The position numbers and the translations under genes were made by a program. The notes under the pieces are model-generated. The model had not been told where the DNA came from. It searched no databases and saw only the letters and a list, made by a program, of their open reading frames with translations. Shown piece after piece: positions 61,908-63,768 of a stretch of 63,768 nt of DNA (positions are counted from its first letter, which is position 1; every line of letters starts with the position of its first letter). Origin of the DNA: an uncultured Monoglobus sp. (GTDB taxonomy: Bacteria > Bacillota > Clostridia > Monoglobales > Monoglobaceae); contig CANRGH010000011.1 in assembly GCA_947630135.1 (NCBI GenBank), forward strand, positions 1 to 63,768. Reading direction: 5' to 3'.

Positions 61908-61955
61908 TACTATGTATTTGCGGGTAAACGCCATATGAAAACGGAGATGGATTTT

Positions 61956-63347
61956 ATGTCGGTTTACAGTTTTATTGCCAAGGATAACGGAGTGCCGGTC
62001 TACCGCCAGCTTCAGCAGGCGCTGACCGACGATATTAAGTCGGGCAAATATGACAATATGCAAAAGCTGCCCTCGCGCCGCAGACTCGCGCGGGAGTTGG
62101 GTCTCAGCACAACAACGATAAACAACGCGTATCAGGCGCTTGTTGACGACGGCTATGCGGTCACGGTCGACCGAAGCGGCTTTTACGTCAAGGCCCCTGA
62201 CATTTCCGCCGAGATCTACGACGACGTCAAATGGGAAGCCAGCGCGGATTATAAATATAATTTCAGCTACAACAACTGCGAAAGCGCCGCGTTCAAGGAA
62301 TACTGCGCGAGGCCCGCGGAAAAATTCATCCGTGACTCGGGTGGGATCGCGTCCTCTTTTTTCGGCCACGGGAACAAGCGCGGCGAAAGCGCTTTCAGAA
62401 TATCCCTCTCGAAGTATCTGAGCGAAACGCGCGGAATAGACTGCACGATCGGCGACATTATCGTGGGCGCGGGAATTCAGTATCTTCTGACGGTTATCGT
62501 TATGATACTGGGCCGCGACAGAGTGTACGGCTTTGAAAACCCCACCGATTATAAAATGTATGTATGGCTCAAAAACCTGGGCGCGAACATTAAGCTTTTG
62601 AACATTTCAGCCGAAAAGCCCGTGACCCCCACAGCCCTTGACGAGGCCGGAATCGACGTCATGTTTCTCATGCCCGAGAACCAGCTCCCCACCGGCCGCA
62701 GAATGGAGCTTAAGGAGCGCCGCGCGCTCGCGGAATGGTGCGCCTCGGGCAAGGGAAAATATGTGATCGAGGTCGCCTCCGACGGCAATCTCAACTACGC
62801 GGGCAAGAAGATAAGCACGATCTACACTCTGTCGGGCGGCGCGAATGTCATATACGTCGAAAGCCTCGAGCACACCATAGCGTCCAACGTGAAAACGTCG
62901 TTTATGGTGATGCCGCCCGAGAGCATGGACTCGGTCATAAAGAGGCTTGAGATGTACTCGCCATCCGTCACGATATACGAGCAGCTTCTTTACTCGAACC
63001 TGATAAACGACGGACACCTTAGGCGGCTCATATCAAAAAACAACAAGCTTATGAAAGAAAAGCGGGATTTTCTTATATCCGGCCTTAAAAGCTCCAAGCT
63101 CGGCGAAAGGTTCACCGCTCTTAACGCCGACGCAGGCATGAACTTTTTGGGGATGATAAAGAGCGAAAAGAGCGGGCCGGAGCTGACCCGCGCCGCCTAC
63201 GACGAGGGTGTGAAAATTTTTGAGATGAGCAAATTTTTGCTCGCTCCAAACCCGGGCATTGAGCGCGGAGCCTTTGTTTTCGGCTACGCCGGCCTGAACC
63301 TCGCCGAAATCGAAGACGCGATAAAAAAACTCGAAAAAGCCTGGTGA
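61956..63347 (+). CDS. MocR/GntR-type regulator with degenerate aminotransferase domain
   Basis: A 463-residue regulator with a winged helix (about 10-78; PVYRQLQQALTDDIKSGKY, then LPSRRRLARELGLS) and a class I aminotransferase-like domain (about 110-463). In MocR proteins the second domain binds PLP through a Lys in a S-K-T-L-A-P segment. Here the gapless equivalent, ESLEHTIASNVKTSF, has His306 at that place. The EDDYD element, whose Asp contacts the PLP ring, reads EVASD. Cofactor binding is thus doubtful. ATG 61956 is chosen with GGAG upstream; ATG 61935 is in frame. Target genes are unknown; it stands alone. Confidence 0.85.
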   Translation: MSVYSFIAKDNGVPVYRQLQQALTDDIKSGKYDNMQKLPSRRRLARELGLSTTTINNAYQALVDDGYAVTVDRSGFYVKAPDISAEIYDDVKWEASADYKYNFSYNNCESAAFKEYCARPAEKFIRDSGGIASSFFGHGNKRGESAFRISLSKYLSETRGIDCTIGDIIVGAGIQYLLTVIVMILGRDRVYGFENPTDYKMYVWLKNLGANIKLLNISAEKPVTPTALDEAGIDVMFLMPENQLPTGRRMELKERRALAEWCASGKGKYVIEVASDGNLNYAGKKISTIYTLSGGANVIYVESLEHTIASNVKTSFMVMPPESMDSVIKRLEMYSPSVTIYEQLLYSNLINDGHLRRLISKNNKLMKEKRDFLISGLKSSKLGERFTALNADAGMNFLGMIKSEKSGPELTRAAYDEGVKIFEMSKFLLAPNPGIERGAFVFGYAGLNLAEIEDAIKKLEKAW

Positions 63348-63351
63348 CCAA

Positions 63352-63395
63352 CTCCCTCCACCGCTTCCGCGGTCCCCCTCCCTCAAAGAGGGAGG
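63352..63395. repeat. Palindromic repeat fragment
   Basis: Two neighbouring hairpins: ACCGC-ttcc-GCGGT (63360-63373) and CCTCCCTC-aaa-GAGGGAGG (63377-63395). It is related in its CTCCCTC/GAGGGAG core to the elements that follow and may be an inverted partial copy. Confidence 0.6.
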
Positions 63396-63466
63396 CGTTT
63401 GTGAAAGCTGTCGAAACGGCATAACTCAGCGAATAGCCTTCCAAACACAAAGTGCCTCAATTTACA

Positions 63467-63515
63467 GCTCCCTCCGGGAGGGGGCTGGCTGCGGCTTGTC
63501 CGCAGACTGAGGGAG
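63467..63515. repeat. Two-hairpin palindromic element, copy A
   Basis: Starts GCTCCCTCCGGGAG, then a second stem CTGCGG-cttgt-CCGCAG (63489-63505), and ends TGAGGGAG. CTCCCTC can pair with either of the two downstream GGGAG-type segments. Confidence 0.7.
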
Positions 63516-63540
63516 AACGCGCGCTTACTCCCTCCACCGC

Positions 63541-63768
63541 TATCAACGTAGTGATTAGCAATTAGTAAATAGTGATTAGACAATAAAACACCACAAACAA
63601 CGGCTCCATCCGGGAGGGAGCTGTCGCCGAAGGCGACTGAGGGAGATCGGCGCGCTTACTCCTTCCACCGCTATCAACGTAGTGATTAGCGATTAGTAAA
63701 TAGTGATTAGACAATAAAACACCACAAACAACGGCTCCATCCGGGAGGGAGCTGTCGCCGAAGGCGAC
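63541..63768. repeat. Tandem 131-bp direct repeats, cut by the window end
   Basis: The unit starting TATCAACGTAGTGATTAGC occurs at 63541-63671 and again at 63672-63768, almost identical, with the second copy truncated by the window edge. Each unit has an AT-rich half (with the element also found at 20864) and a two-hairpin half (copy B 63603-63645, copy C from 63734) whose second stem is GTCGCC-gaa-GGCGAC. No gene lies between 63348 and the end. Confidence 0.85.

Noticed and set aside
63541-63768. Repeats at the right end as a CRISPR array
   Set aside because: The period is 131 bp and the whole unit, not only a short repeat, is conserved; there are no variable spacers and no cas genes.

Overview
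The window looks like chromosomal DNA of an anaerobic, endospore-forming member of the Clostridia (Firmicutes). The evidence is a complete spoIIIAA-AH cluster, the spore protease gene gpr, the sporulation gene yunB, a 2-oxoacid:ferredoxin oxidoreductase pair, an SLH-anchored glycoside hydrolase and many TTGACA/TATAAT promoters with 17-bp spacers. TGA is used as a normal stop. Short palindromic repeats at the right end resemble elements I remember from Ruminococcaceae/Oscillospiraceae genomes, so a gut Oscillospirales-like organism is possible, but this is only an inference. No insertion sequence, prophage or CRISPR array was seen.

Layout. 1-561: no gene; palindromes and a terminator. 562-1544 (-): efp and a CD1247-like zinc-ribbon protein. 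1660-5632 (-): Asp23-family protein, nusB, xseA, xseB, ispA and a divergent PAP2 protein in one tightly packed run. 5773-10896 (-): spoIIIA operon. 11067-15402 (+): a YjdF-like membrane protein, tRNA-Gly(GCC), a DUF4330 protein with an O-antigen-polymerase-like protein, and an unknown membrane protein. 15535-17879 (+): amino-acid ABC importer. 18016-19073: larE facing a small Cys/His-rich protein. 19129-24619 (-): iorA-iorB with an arylacetate-CoA ligase, then an ACT protein and a PLP enzyme. 24834-26057 (-): glutamate-synthase-beta-like oxidoreductase. 26165-34155 (-): secA, prfB (frameshifted), prfA, a Sua5/arginine-phosphatase fusion, rimI and tsaD. 34236-37902 (-): a histidine-less kinase-like protein with a lipoprotein, then an SLH-GH5 glucanase with a DNA glycosylase. 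38033-42734 (+): radical SAM pair, phosphofructokinase, gpr. 42771-46014 (-): mtrB (TRAP), pyk, a thioesterase and yunB. 46181-50838 (-): aspartate aminotransferase with purB, then proC and tmcAL. 50950-54676 (-): rplS, lepB, rbgA, rnhB, yraN. 54866-61757 (-): ClpE-like ATPase, smc, ftsY. 61956-63347 (+): MocR-type regulator. 63348-63768: structured tandem repeats.

Most content is core housekeeping: translation and tRNA modification (efp, prfA, prfB, tsaD, Sua5, rimI, rplS, rbgA, tmcAL), protein export (secA, lepB, ftsY), lower glycolysis (pfkA, pyk) and sporulation. Metabolism points to amino-acid use: an amino-acid importer, indolepyruvate oxidoreductase, CoA ligase, PLP enzymes and proC.

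The most unusual points are: a gene for the tryptophan-sensing RNA-binding protein TRAP directly upstream of pyruvate kinase; an RF2 frameshift site with UAA instead of the usual UGA; a Sua5 protein fused to a predicted protein-arginine phosphatase; a MocR regulator lacking the PLP-binding lysine; a kinase-like protein without any candidate phosphohistidine; two different proteins ending in the same Cys-Gly/His tail; and covarying 131-bp tandem repeats at the right edge.
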